NCBI GenBank assembly: GCA_963778895.1
Contig: CAVZVZ010000005.1
Span: forward strand, 1,116,001 to 1,180,000
DNA length: 64,000 nucleotides
Reading direction: 5' to 3'
Source: CAVZVZ01 sp963778895
GTDB taxonomy: Bacteria > Actinomycetota > Acidimicrobiia > Acidimicrobiales > Acidimicrobilacustridaceae
The translations under genes and the position numbers were made by a program. The notes under the pieces were generated by a model. The model searched no databases. It worked only from the letters and a program-made list of their open reading frames with translations, and had not been told where the DNA came from. Positions 36,281-46,016 of the stretch are shown here, piece by piece (the first letter of the stretch is position 1; every line of letters starts with the position of its first letter).

Positions 36281-38251
36281 TCACGCCGGGTCGACGACCA
36301 ACACGCACCGGCATCCGTCGTGGATGGGAGGAGCGGTGTGCCCGGAGGGAAAGAGCTCGCCCGCGGGCACCCGATCGGCCGCCTTGTTGTCCCGACAGAG
36401 CCCGCACGCGGGGTCACCGCTGACGACGAGCCAACGGACCGAGGTGCCCGGTTCCACGGCGGCGAGTACCCCACGGTTCATCGCCGTCACGACGGCGCGA
36501 GTCACGAGCGGATCGACGCGCTGCGTGCGCCACTCTCGGTAGTCGGCCCGCACGGTCTCGCCCAGGTCGACGTCGGACTCGTCGGCCGTGCTCGCCTCGG
36601 CGAAGCTGGCCTCGACCCGCACGCGCAGCGGCGCGACGAGCTCAGCAGCCAGCTCAGCAGCAACGTCGCGAGCGAGCCCGCCGACCCGAGGGCCGTCCGG
36701 GCGCTGGCGTGCCGCCTCCGGGACCAGCTCGCTCGCGGCCAGCGCCGCATCGGACAGCGTTGCGCTGGCCGCATTCACGTAGCGCTCGACGTGATCCTCC
36801 GGGTCGGCGAGGAGCCTCGTCGCGGGGGCCTCGGGATCACGACGAACGGCGTCGAGCATCTCGTTCTGCTCGTCGGACAGCTCGCGCTTCACGTGGCGGG
36901 CCAGGCTGCGTTCCAGCTCGCGGACGACGAGCGCGTAGCGATCGGCCAACGGGAGCTCGTCGGCATCCGGGCCGGCCTGGTCGTCCGCGCCGGGCGGGGC
37001 GTCAGTGGGGATGAGGCGGGCCGCGGCCTCGCCGTGGACCTCGTCGGCGGCCGCCTCGTCCTTGATCCGGGCAAAGAGATTGGCCACCCGAGCCGCGGAA
37101 CTGGCCAGTCCGTCGGTGTCGTCGAGGGCCCCCAGCGGTTGGATCGCGGCTGCGGGATCGGGCGATTCGACATCCTCGGTGTCATCGGGGCTGTCGATCG
37201 GGTCGGTCTCGGGGCCTTCGTCGGCCAGCGACGGCACGATCACGTTGACGGCGCTCGAGTGGCGGCCCGCCACCGGATCGGGCGCCCGTGGCTCGTGGTA
37301 GTCGTCGAGCCCACCCTCTTCGATGAGCTCGATGTCATCTTCGATCACGTCAGCGGTCGCCGCGACCGCGACCGGATCGGCTGGTGCCGACTCGACGGAG
37401 GGCGACGGCGATGACGCATGAGCCGTTTCGACAGCCGGCTCACCGACGCGCACGACGGGCTCGCGCAACTCGGCCGAGAGCATCGCCATGTCCTCGTCGA
37501 GGGTCGCGCTGTCGGACTCGACCGCACGTTGCAACGCTTTGTCGGCGGCGATCTTCGCTTCGGGCAGAACGATGTCGAGCTCGTTCGTCGCGGCGTCGAG
37601 GGCCTGGCGTACGACGGCGTACGCCTCGATCAACCGTTCGCGCCCGGCGTTCAACTGCTCGATCTGTTGCCGCAAGGTCTTGCGTCGGCGAACGAGGTCA
37701 CGCAGCATCCGTTCGCGGACCCGCTGCGCTTCAGTGACCATCTCTCGTCCGCGTTCACGTCCCTGTTCGGCATCGGCGTCGGCATCGATCCGCGCCTGTT
37801 GCAAGATCTCTTCGGACTGGCTGCGGATTCGGGCCGCTGCTTCCTCCGCCTCCGCTGTCTTGCGCTCGAGCACGGCCTCGGCCTCTTGACGCATGCGATT
37901 CGCCTGCTCCTGCGCGTCGCGCAACAGACGCGCCACGTTCTCCTCGGCTTTGGTCCGAATATCGGAGGAAGCGGTGTTCGCGGCGTCGATCACCTTGGCG
38001 GTCTCTTCACCCAACATCGACGTGAGCCGTTGCGGCGACAGGTGTTCGAGCTGGGCGGCGCGCTTGGTGGCGTCAGCCACCTGTCGTTCGAGGAGTCGCT
38101 CCCGTTCGCGACCGGCGCGCAGCTCGGTGGCGAGAGCCATCAGATACTTCTGCACCTCGAGTGGGTCGTACCCCTTACGGACCGTCGAGAACGGTTGCCG
38201 CAAAATCGCGTCCGGATCGACGGCAGGATGTTCAGAAGGGTCGGACGCCAC
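36281..38251 (-). CDS. DivIVA-like coiled-coil protein with Mu-F-like C-terminal motif
   Basis: A 656-residue protein from GTG 38251. The N-terminus has a DivIVA-like start (PFSTVRKGYDPLEVQKYLM at about 20-38), then a long coiled coil to residue about 240. The middle (240-400) is acidic and disordered-looking. The last 48 residues have CGLC at 616-619, His638, His644 and GCRC at 646-649 (PPIHDGCRC), the signature of phage Mu F/SPP1 gp7-type head morphogenesis C-termini. DivIVA proteins mark poles and guide wall growth; what the phage-like tail does is unknown. It lies between UPF0182 and the YlbL-like gene, all on the same strand. Confidence 0.8.
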   Translation of the reverse strand: MASDPSEHPAVDPDAILRQPFSTVRKGYDPLEVQKYLMALATELRAGRERERLLERQVADATKRAAQLEHLSPQRLTSMLGEETAKVIDAANTASSDIRTKAEENVARLLRDAQEQANRMRQEAEAVLERKTAEAEEAAARIRSQSEEILQQARIDADADAEQGRERGREMVTEAQRVRERMLRDLVRRRKTLRQQIEQLNAGRERLIEAYAVVRQALDAATNELDIVLPEAKIAADKALQRAVESDSATLDEDMAMLSAELREPVVRVGEPAVETAHASSPSPSVESAPADPVAVAATADVIEDDIELIEEGGLDDYHEPRAPDPVAGRHSSAVNVIVPSLADEGPETDPIDSPDDTEDVESPDPAAAIQPLGALDDTDGLASSAARVANLFARIKDEAAADEVHGEAAARLIPTDAPPGADDQAGPDADELPLADRYALVVRELERSLARHVKRELSDEQNEMLDAVRRDPEAPATRLLADPEDHVERYVNAASATLSDAALAASELVPEAARQRPDGPRVGGLARDVAAELAAELVAPLRVRVEASFAEASTADESDVDLGETVRADYREWRTQRVDPLVTRAVVTAMNRGVLAAVEPGTSVRWLVVSGDPACGLCRDNKAADRVPAGELFPSGHTAPPIHDGCRCVLVVDPA

Positions 38252-38288
38252 GACACCCGATGGTAGCTACTAGCGCGACGAGCGCTGG

Positions 38289-39407
38289 TCAGCCACCCGT
38301 GGGTGCTGCCTGTTCAACGGCTGGGGTGCCGCCACCGATCGACGTGAGCACACGCAAGGCGTCGTCGATGGTGTCGACCGACTCGACGCGCATGTCGCCC
38401 GCGTACTTCTTGGCTTCGTCGTATTCACTGCTCGGCACGAGGAACAGCGTCGCCCCGGCCCGCCGAACCGAAACCGTCTTCTGTTGCACGCCGCCAACCG
38501 GCCCTACTGCGCCACTCGGATCCATGGTTCCCGTGGTCGCCACGCGCTGACCAGCGGTCAGACTGTCCGGTGTGAGCACGTCGATGACGCCGAGCGTGAA
38601 GGCCAGGCCGGCCGACGGACCGCCCACGGCACCCGAGTCGATCTGAACGTCGAAGGGGAAGTTGTAACGCAGCCGGTAGGTCTCGAGACTGACACCGAGC
38701 ATGGCTTTGCTGGCGTCGTCGGGCCGGCCCACCAGCTGGACGTTCACGGTGTCGGTCTGTTCGGGCGAACGCTGTACGTCGAGGGCGACGACGTCGCCGG
38801 GCTGATGCGCACCGATGACGTCGACGAGGTCGCTGCTCAGCTGGATCGGCTTGCCGTCGGCCGCAACCACGACATCGCCGGGATTCAGCGAGGCCGCGGC
38901 CGGCGTGTCGCTCACCACGTTCACGATCATGGCGCCCGAGCCCTGCTCGTCGACGGGATAACCCAACGACTTCAGCGCGACCGCGGTCGCGACCTCCTTG
39001 GAGTCGGCCATCTCCTGCAGATTGCGATCACGGTTCTCGTCCTGGCTCTGACCGCCGAGGATCTGGTCTTCGGGGACGACGCTCACCGTCGGGTCGAGCC
39101 ATCCGATCAGCGCCTGCAGCGCGGTGGCCCTGCGCACGGACACCGTCGTGAAGTCGATCTCACCGTCGGACTGATAGGACGGCGCGCCTTCGACCGACAC
39201 CAAGCCTTCGGTGCTCCGCGTCGAGCCCGGTGCGAGGAGGTAGTACGGAACCTGCACCAGCGCGGCAGCAATCGTGCCCAGTGTGAGCAGTGTGAGGACC
39301 CCGAGCAGGACGTACCAGACCCGGCGCCGGCGACGGCGGGGTTCGGGCGGGTCGGTGAGGTTCGTTGGCGGCGCGGTGCCGTCGCCCTGAGGGAGCGGCG
39401 GTACCAT
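38289..39407 (-). CDS. YlbL-like PDZ/Lon-type serine protease
   Basis: About 372 residues. One membrane helix (VWYVLLGVLTLLTLGTIAAA), then a PDZ domain (MIVNVVSDTPAAASLNPGDV, VVAADGKPI) and a Lon-type catalytic domain: GAVGGPSAGLAFTLGVIDVL (catalytic Ser) and GGVQQKTVSVRRAG (catalytic Lys). This combination matches YlbL/SepM-type envelope proteases. ATG 39407 is used; GTG 39425 six codons upstream is possible. It is divergent from, and its upstream region overlaps, a small TM protein gene. Confidence 0.86.
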   Translation of the reverse strand: MVPPLPQGDGTAPPTNLTDPPEPRRRRRRVWYVLLGVLTLLTLGTIAAALVQVPYYLLAPGSTRSTEGLVSVEGAPSYQSDGEIDFTTVSVRRATALQALIGWLDPTVSVVPEDQILGGQSQDENRDRNLQEMADSKEVATAVALKSLGYPVDEQGSGAMIVNVVSDTPAAASLNPGDVVVAADGKPIQLSSDLVDVIGAHQPGDVVALDVQRSPEQTDTVNVQLVGRPDDASKAMLGVSLETYRLRYNFPFDVQIDSGAVGGPSAGLAFTLGVIDVLTPDSLTAGQRVATTGTMDPSGAVGPVGGVQQKTVSVRRAGATLFLVPSSEYDEAKKYAGDMRVESVDTIDDALRVLTSIGGGTPAVEQAAPTGG

Positions 39408-39445
39408 CGGGTCGATCGTGTCCACGATGGGAATGGGGGTCGTCC

Positions 39446-39667
39446 TTGGTCGCCGGACAGCCTGCCACGGATGATCCGGGAACCCACCGCGGCGAGCACC
39501 CGTATGCCGTCGAGTTCGGTCCCACCACGCTGCCGAGCTGGCGTTCCCGCACGTGGTCCGCGGGATGGCTGGTGCTGTTGATCGTCGGCCTCGGCGCACT
39601 CGCCGCGCTGACCATCGCCCTCGTCGTGGTGGTGGCCTGGGCCTTCATCTCCTCTGCGGTGGGCTGA
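39446..39667 (+). CDS. Small single-helix membrane protein
   Basis: About 73 residues from TTG 39446, with a G-rich tract upstream. The N-terminal half is polar (VAGQPATDDPGTHRGEHPYA), followed by WLVLLIVGLGALAALTIALV, one membrane helix. No family recognised. It ends 4 bases before the HEAT-repeat gene on the same strand. The start is uncertain because the frame is open further upstream. Confidence 0.55.
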   Translation: MVAGQPATDDPGTHRGEHPYAVEFGPTTLPSWRSRTWSAGWLVLLIVGLGALAALTIALVVVVAWAFISSAVG

Positions 39668-39671
39668 CCCG

Positions 39672-40283
39672 GTGTCGAGCCGGGCGCTGCCCGAGCAGAC
39701 GGCACGGCGACGGCAAGCGGCCCTGGCAGGACACGTCGGTGATGTGCCCGCCGCGATCGCGCTGTTGGCCGACGCCGACCCAGTGGTGCGCGCAACGGCA
39801 CTGCGCGCGCTCGCACGCGCCGGAGCACTCACCATCGAGATGCTGGTCGCGGGAGTAGCGGACAACGACCCGATCGTGCGCGGGGCCACGCTGGAACTGG
39901 CGGCGCGCCGCGCCGAACCCGAACTCGACGCGATCGTGATCGCCGGGCTCGAGGACGCGGAGCCTCCGGTCGTGGAAACCGCGGCCTGGACTGCGGGCGA
40001 ACGCGAACGAGCGACCGATGCCATCGTCGTACGACTCGTCGATCTCACGACCGCACACGATGACGCGCTCGTTCGTGAGGCGGCCGTGGCCGCCCTGGGC
40101 GCCATCGGCGATCCACGCGGCCTGGCTGCGATCCTCGCAGCGACCGGTGACAAGGCGACCGTGCGACGGCGAGCGGTGTTGGCGCTCGCGCCCTTCGACG
40201 GCCCCGAGGTCGACGCCGCGCTCCAGACCGCGCGCACCGACCGCGACTGGCAAGTCCGCCAAGCCGCCGAAGACCTTCTCTGA
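39672..40283 (+). CDS. HEAT-repeat protein
   Basis: About 203 residues made of five or six HEAT-type helical repeats: ADADPVVRATALRALARAG, DNDPIVRGATLELAARRA, DALVREAAVAALGAIGD, ATVRRRAVLALAPFDG and RDWQVRQAAEDLL. HEAT proteins are scaffolds or phycobilin-lyase-like; no cysteine or lyase motif is seen. Start GTG 39672 overlaps nothing and follows the small membrane protein. Confidence 0.85.
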   Translation: MSSRALPEQTARRRQAALAGHVGDVPAAIALLADADPVVRATALRALARAGALTIEMLVAGVADNDPIVRGATLELAARRAEPELDAIVIAGLEDAEPPVVETAAWTAGERERATDAIVVRLVDLTTAHDDALVREAAVAALGAIGDPRGLAAILAATGDKATVRRRAVLALAPFDGPEVDAALQTARTDRDWQVRQAAEDLL

Positions 40284-40328
40284 CCCGACCACCCCTCACC
40301 CAACCCACGCAACTCGGTACAAGTTCGC

Positions 40329-41096
40329 TCAGGGGAAGTCGGGGTGGCGCTTTTCGAGGAAGGCCGCCATGCCTTCGCGGGCGTCGGGGATCTGGCTGGC
40401 CTGAGCCATTGCCTCGACGGCGAGGGCGTACGCCTCGGATTGGGGCAAGCCGATCTGTTCGTAGAACGCGCGCTTGCCCAACGCCTTCGACTCGCGACCC
40501 CCTCGCGTGGCGCGCCTCAGCATCTCGTCGGTCGCGGCGTCGAGCTCGTCGTCGGGCACCACTCGATTGACGAGTCCCCACGCCACCGCCGTCGGCGCGT
40601 CGATCGTGTCGCCCGTCAACGCCATCTCGAGCGCGTGCTTCGACGAGACGGCTCGCCCGATCGCCACCATCGGCGTGGTGCAGAACCATCCGCCCTTCCC
40701 TCCAGGTGCTGCGAAGGTCGCCGACGTGGCGGCCACCGCCAGGTCGGCGGTCGCGACCAGCTGGCAGCCGGCCGCTGTGGCCAACCCGTGAACCTTGGCC
40801 ACCACGACCTGAGGGATCGTCTGCATGGTCTGCATCAGCTCGGTGCAGGTCCACAGCATGGCTCGGACGGTGTCGAGTTCGGCGCCGGCCAGGTCACCGA
40901 AGTCGTGACCGGCCGAGAACACCGGACCGTTGCCCGCCAGCACGACCCCGAGCGCGTCGGTGTCGCCGACGGCCCGGAACACCGCGAGCAGCTCGTCGAG
41001 GTGCTGCTGGGAGAGCGCGTTACGGCGCTCCGGGCGATTCATCGTGATGCGGGCGAAGGATCCCTCACGTTCGAGGAGCACGCAGTCGTAGTCCAT
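40329..41096 (-). CDS. Enoyl-CoA hydratase/isomerase family, ECHDC3-like
   Basis: A 255-residue crotonase-fold protein: ITMNRPERRNALS, FSAGHDFGDLAG (oxyanion Gly) and VAKVHGLATAAGCQLVATAD. The two catalytic glutamates of hydratases are absent: the first position is Gln (AGCQL) and the PExxxG segment is APGGKGGWFCTTP. The second segment is close to the ECHDC3 subfamily, whose members lack these glutamates and have no proven hydratase activity. Calling it a fatty-acid beta-oxidation enzyme is therefore not supported. It follows the liv binding-protein gene on the same strand by 69 bases. Confidence 0.86.
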   Translation of the reverse strand: MDYDCVLLEREGSFARITMNRPERRNALSQQHLDELLAVFRAVGDTDALGVVLAGNGPVFSAGHDFGDLAGAELDTVRAMLWTCTELMQTMQTIPQVVVAKVHGLATAAGCQLVATADLAVAATSATFAAPGGKGGWFCTTPMVAIGRAVSSKHALEMALTGDTIDAPTAVAWGLVNRVVPDDELDAATDEMLRRATRGGRESKALGKRAFYEQIGLPQSEAYALAVEAMAQASQIPDAREGMAAFLEKRHPDFP

Positions 41097-41165
41097 GACC
41101 CCGTTGTAGCCCGGACGCGAGACGACCGGCCCGAAGGCCGGCCGTCCGGGAACCGATCGAGCGGC

Positions 41166-42507
41166 TCAGCCGCTGACGAACTGGTTCGTTTGTCCCTCGA
41201 ACGAGATGACGTTGCCCTGGAGCTGCCAGAACTGGCCGTTGTACTGACCGATCTGAAGTTGTTCGATCGGGAACGGATCGGTGGCGCCGTTGGTGTTCAC
41301 CGTGATTCCGGGGAGCAGGAGCGGCAAGCTGACGTTCTGCAGTGAGTACGCGGTCTCCATCACCGACTGGCGGGTCAGCTCGGGCGAGCGCTTCAGCGTC
41401 TCGACCATCAGCTGCCCCATCGACCAGCCGTACGACACGATGCCGTCGGTGAGGTCCTCCGCCGTGAGCCCGTACTGCGGGCCGAGCTGCTGCAACTGCT
41501 GCACGCCCTGATCGCTCGCCCACTCCGGATCCACTGGATCCTTGAGATAGATCGAGCTGAGCACACCGTTGTTGGCACCGGGATTCGCCAGACCGACCAC
41601 GGTCTTCGAGGTGCACGTGCCGGAGATGTACGACGTCGGCTGCCAACCCGTCTCCTGGATGGCGTTGAGCGCCTGGGCGCACTTGAGCGCCGCCGCCGCT
41701 ACCAGAATCGTGTCCGCGCCGGACTGCGACAACGTGGTGATCTGCGACTTCACGTCGGGGTCGCTCGGGTTGTACGACTCGGCACGCGACCACCGAGATG
41801 CCAGTGCCTTCGATGGCGCCTCGGAAGGACTCCTCGTAGCTCTTGCCGACGTCGTCGTTCTGGCCGAGGATCGCCACCTTGGCGTCGGGCTTGTTGGCCT
41901 TCAGGTAGTCGGCGAAGACCGCGCGACTCGGTCGCGTACGACGGGATCGAGCCGATCACCCACGGGTAGTCCTGGGTCTGGCCCCACAGCGGCGAACCGG
42001 TCGCGACGAAGAGGTTCGGGATGCATTGATCGGCGAGGTCGTCGCGGATGGCCACGTTGTTCGGCGTGCCGACGACGTTGAACATGGCGAAGACCTGATC
42101 GCTCTGCGTCAGCTCTTGCACGTTCTGCACCGTCTTGGCCGGATCGTACGTGGTCGTCCTTGGTGACGATCTCGATCTTCTTGCCGTTGATGCCACCCTG
42201 CGCGTTGATGTAGTTGAAGTAGGCGAGGTAGCCCTTCGAGATGTTGGCGTAGGCCTGCGTAGAGCCCCGACTGCGGGAAGCTCGAACCGAACTTGATCGA
42301 TGTGTCGGTGATCCCTTGGGTCGCGTTGTACGAGCCGCACTGGCTGGTGTCGATCGTGAATGCACCGGCGCCGTTCTGCGTCGTCGTCCCCGATCCCCCG
42401 GTGCCGCTCGAGCTGCTGTTGTCCTTACGCCCACCACAGCCGATCGCGACGAGCGACAGCGTCAATCCGATGGCGAGCATCCCCACAAGACGATTTCGTG
42501 TCCACAT
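41166..42507 (-). CDS. LivK-type ABC substrate-binding lipoprotein, several frameshifts
   Basis: Periplasmic-binding protein of the branched-chain amino acid type. ATG 42507 (GAGGGGGAAG 8-10 bases upstream) opens a lipoprotein signal ending LVAIGCGG. The pieces, in order, are FTIDTSQCGSYNATQGITDT, GYLAYFNYINAQGGINGKKI, TVQNVQELTQSDQVFAMFNV, VAILGQNDDVGKSYEESFRG and SQITTLSQSGADTILVAAAA..., ending at 41166. At least four frame changes lie at about 42255, 42155, 41920 and 41780. It is the ligand receptor for the adjacent permeases; ligand may be amino acids, amides or urea. Confidence 0.82.
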
Positions 42508-42538
42508 GGCCTGCGTCTTCCCCCTCGTCCGCGTCCAG

Positions 42539-43576
42539 CTACGGAGCTGACGCTAGTGCTTCCTTGATACCGCGGGTAGGTGGCGGTTCTCCGGATCTCC
42601 CCAGCCGTCTTCGCACCCAGGTGATCACCTGTCGGACCAGACCGAGGAATGCCGCCGGGCGCAACGATCATCAACAGGATGAGGGCGCCACCGAAGAGAC
42701 GGGCGAGAGCTGGCGATTCGCACCGCTCAGGTCGATCCACACCGGGATGAACACGACCAAGAACGCACCGATCGCGGGCCCGAAGATCGTGGCCGCACCA
42801 CCGACCACCACGGCCACGAGCAAGGTGATCGACAAGTTCAGGCCGAACTGCTCACTGCTCACGAAGGAGGTCTGGATGGAGAACAACGCGCCGGCGATCC
42901 CGGCCAGCATGGCGCTCAGGCCGAACGTCACGACCTTGTACGCAGAGATGTTGACGCCGAGCGTCGCCGCGGCGGTCTCGTTGTCACGGATGGCGATGAT
43001 GGCGCGGCCGGCTCGGCTGCGCACCAGGTTGCGAACGAGCACGAACGCGACGACCGCGAACGCGAGGAACACGTAGTACCTCCATTGGTCGTTGGACATA
43101 CTCGTCCAGTCAGGCGCGCGAAAGCGCTCTTTGACGGGGACGCTCTTGCCTTGCGACCCACCCGTCAGATCGCTGAAGCGGGTGATCACGAGAGGGAACA
43201 GCGTGGCCAGAGCGAGCGTCACGAGCGCCAGGTACAGGCCTTGTATTCGCAGCGCGGGCAACCCGACGATCAGTCCCACGACGAAAGCCAGTACGGCCGC
43301 TGCCACGATCGTCGCGAAGTGCGGCCAACCGTGGTCGACAACCAGGATCACGGATGTGTAGGCGCCGATGCCGAAGAACGCCCCGTGGCCGACGGAGATC
43401 TGACCGTTGAAACCGGCCAGCAGGTTGAGGCCCAGTGCCGCGATGGCGAAGCAGAGGACGGTGTTGAACTGTGCGACCCGGAAGTCCGGGTAGTACTGCG
43501 GCAACTCGAGCAGGATCGCCCCGACGACAACGGTGACGACGACTCGGGTGACCCACCATCGGGCGTCGTGGCTCAT
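42539..43576 (-). CDS. livM: LivM-type ABC permease, frameshifts near the C-terminus
   Basis: Membrane component of the branched-chain amino acid transporter. ATG 43576 overlaps the livH stop (ATGA). The frame is good to about 42735: LNLLAGFNGQISVGHGAFFG, RIQGLYLALVTLALATLFPL, NETAAATLGVNISAYKVVTF and ATIFGPAIGAFLVVFIPVWI. The end then continues by two small frame changes (GGALILLMIVAPGG, then FLGLVRQVITWVRRRLG) to the TAG at 42539. About ten membrane segments, normal for LivM. Confidence 0.87.
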
Positions 43577-44464
43577 ACGCGCTTGACCTGCTTCCGACCG
43601 AAGAGCCCTTCGGGTCTGACGAGCAAGACAACGAGGATCAGCACGAACGCCCCACCCAACTTGAGGTCCTCGCCGATCCAACCGATGTAGCCGCCCGCCA
43701 TGACGGTGACCACTCCGACGCTCAGACCGCCGACCACCGCGCCCAGGGGGCTGTCGAATCCGCCGAGCGTCGCGGCCGCGAACGCGTACACCAGGAGCTG
43801 GAAGAAGATCGTGGTGTCGATGGCCGACAGCTCCGACGCGTAGAGAGCTCCGCCGAGTGCACCCACAGCCGCGGCAAGACCCCAACCGAACATCAGCACT
43901 CGACCGACGCGGATACCCACGAGGTGACTCGACTCGGTGTTCGACGTCACCGCGCGCATGGCCAGTCCGAGCTTCGTCTTCTGGAACAACAGGAACAGCA
44001 GGACGACTTCGATGGCGAGCACCGAAAGTGCACCGATGGCTTGGTAGGAGATCTTGACCGAGCCGACCTCGATCGTGCCCCCGCCGAAGATCTTGGGGAA
44101 CACGCGACCGTTCGTGCCCCAGATCCAACCCACGAGCGCGTTGATCGCGAGCAGCATGCCGATGGTGACGATCACGATGGCGAGCGCGTTCTGGCGGGGA
44201 TCGCCCACGGGCCGGATGATCACGCGCTCGATGACGGCACCGCCGATGAAGGAGACCAGCATCGACATGATGATCGCGGGCCAGATCGGCCACCCGTTCG
44301 TCCCAGAGCTGCCAGGTGAGGAAGGTCGAGAACAGGGCCATCTCGCCCTGAGCGAAGTTGATCAGTCCGGTGGCCCGGTAGATGAGCACCAGCGCCATGG
44401 CGACCGAGGCGTAGATCGCACCCTGCTGCAGGCCGAGAACGAGACGATCGAGGAAGAGGTCCAT
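43573..44464 (-). CDS. livH: LivH-type ABC permease, one frameshift
   Basis: ATG 44464 opens MDLFLDRLVLGLQQGAIYAS, then MALVLIYRATGLINFAQGEM (the conserved LivH segment). Near 44300 the frame changes, and the coherent reading continues as AVIERVIIRPVGDPRQNALA, GLAMRAVTSNTESSHLVGIR and GWIGEDLKLGGAFVLILVVL to 43573. The stop overlaps the livM start by 4 bases; the start follows the livF stop directly. Confidence 0.87.
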
Positions 44465-45178
44465 TCAGTACCCCAGGTACGCCTTGCGGACGTCTTCGTC
44501 GGCCTTCAGATCGCCGGCCGAACCTGACGCGACGATCTCGCCCGCCTCGAGGACGTAGCCGCGAGCCGCGATGTCCAGCGCGAGGTTCGCGTTCTGCTCG
44601 ACGATCAGCATCGTCGTCCCCGTCTCGCGGTTGATCTCGCCGAGACGGTCGAAGAGCTCGCGGGTGACGAGCGGGGCCAAACCGAGCGACGGCTCGTCGA
44701 GCAGCAGCAGGCGAGGTCGCGACATGAGGGCGCGCGCGATCGCCAACATCTGTTGCTCGCCCCCACTCATGTTCCCGGCTGCCTGGCTACGGCGTTCGAA
44801 CAAGGCGAGGGAACACCTCGTACCACTTCTGCATGTCCGCGCGGATCTCGCGATCCTTCCGGACGAACGCGCCGACGCGGAGGTTCTCCTCGACGGTGAG
44901 GTCGGCAATGGTGCCGCGCCCCTGGGGCACGTGCGCCACACCCAGTCGGACGATGTCCTCGATCTTCTTGTTCGTGATCGACGTCCCCACCGAGCCGGAT
45001 GTCGCCCTTGACATCGATCATGCCGCTGATGGCCCGCAACGTCGTGGTCTTGCCCGCACCATTTGCGCCGAGGATCACGACGACCTCACCTTCCTCGAGC
45101 GAGAAGTCGAGTCCGTGGAGGACGCTGCACGGGGCCGTAGCCGGCGACCAGGCCGGCTGCCTCGAGGATCGTCGTCAT
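44465..45178 (-). CDS. livF: LivF-type ABC ATPase, several frameshifts
   Basis: ATG 45178 overlaps the livG stop. The pieces join as MTTILEAAGLVAGYGPV, VLHGLDFSLEEGEVVVILGA, GANGAGKTTTLRAISGMIDV (Walker A), KIEDIVRLGVAHVPQGRGTI, NMSGGEQQMLAIARALMSRP (signature) and LLLLDEPSLGLAPLVTRELF (Walker B). Frame changes at about 45135, 44990 and 44810. It ends immediately before livH (TGA ATG). Confidence 0.85.
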
Positions 45179-45982
45179 GCGCCCGTTCCCAGATAGGCCT
45201 CGATCACGCGCGGGTCGTTGGCAATCTGCTCCGTGGTGCCTTCGGCGATCTTGCGGCCGAAGTCCATGACGACGACCTTCTCCGAGACGCTCATGACCAT
45301 TTGCATGTGGTGTTCGACCAGCAGGATCGTCAGATCGAAGTCATCGCGGAGCCGACGGATCAACTGCCCGAGCTGTTCGACCTCGCCGTGGGTCAGCCCA
45401 CTGGCCGGTTCGTCGAGCATCAAGCAGCTTCGGTCGCGACGCCAACGCACGCGCCAACTCGATGCGCTTCAGCGTTCCGTAGGGCAACCCCGCACACGGG
45501 TGCTCGGCGAGATCGGCCAGATCGAGTAGTTCGAGAAAGCGCATGGCCTCCTCACGAACCCGTCGTTCCTCTCGGCGTCGCAACAAGAGGAACGGACTCG
45601 TGGCGATACCGCCCTTGCTGCACGACTGCGCTCCGACTCGGACGTTGTCGAGCACGGACAGGCCCGGGAACAGCGCCAGGTTCTGGAACGTGCGGGTCAC
45701 ACCGAGATCGGCGATGCGGTGCGGTGACAAGGCGAGCAGATCGTGCCCGTCGAACGACACGGAGCCTTCGGTCGGGAGATAGATGCGGCTGACGACGTTG
45801 AAGAAGGTGGTCTTGCCGGCTCCGTTCGGACCGATCAGCGCACAGATCTGCTCGCGCTCGATCGTGAAGGTCAGCCCGTCGAGTGCAACGAGGCCACCGA
45901 AGCGAACCGTGACGTCACGAACGTCCAACAACGGCTGTGCCGGATCTCGTGGCTCATCGACCACAACACCCCCCGTCGCCAC
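45175..45982 (-). CDS. livG: LivG-type ABC ATPase, one frameshift
   Basis: GTG 45982 has GAGGGGAGGGG just upstream. Walker A ALIGPNGAGKTTFFNVVSRI, the LivG-specific TRTFQNLALFPGLSVLDNVR and YGTLKRIELARALASRPKLL are in one frame; near 45440 the frame changes to MLDEPASGLTHGEVEQLGQL and LLVEHHMQMVMSVSEKVVVM, ending AYLGTGA. The first gene of the liv cluster, it starts 34 bases after the mreB stop and may be read from the same transcript. Confidence 0.87.
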
Positions 45983-46016
45983 CGCCCCTCCCCTCGCCAG
46001 TTGCGCCAGCGGGTCG

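Noticed and set aside
33765..36542. A 925-codon open frame on the plus strand
   Set aside because: It is antisense to the intact UPF0182 gene; high GC keeps the opposite frame open, and the translation has no family character.
40329..41096. A conventional beta-oxidation enoyl-CoA hydratase
   Set aside because: Both catalytic glutamate positions are substituted; an ECHDC3-like call is better supported.
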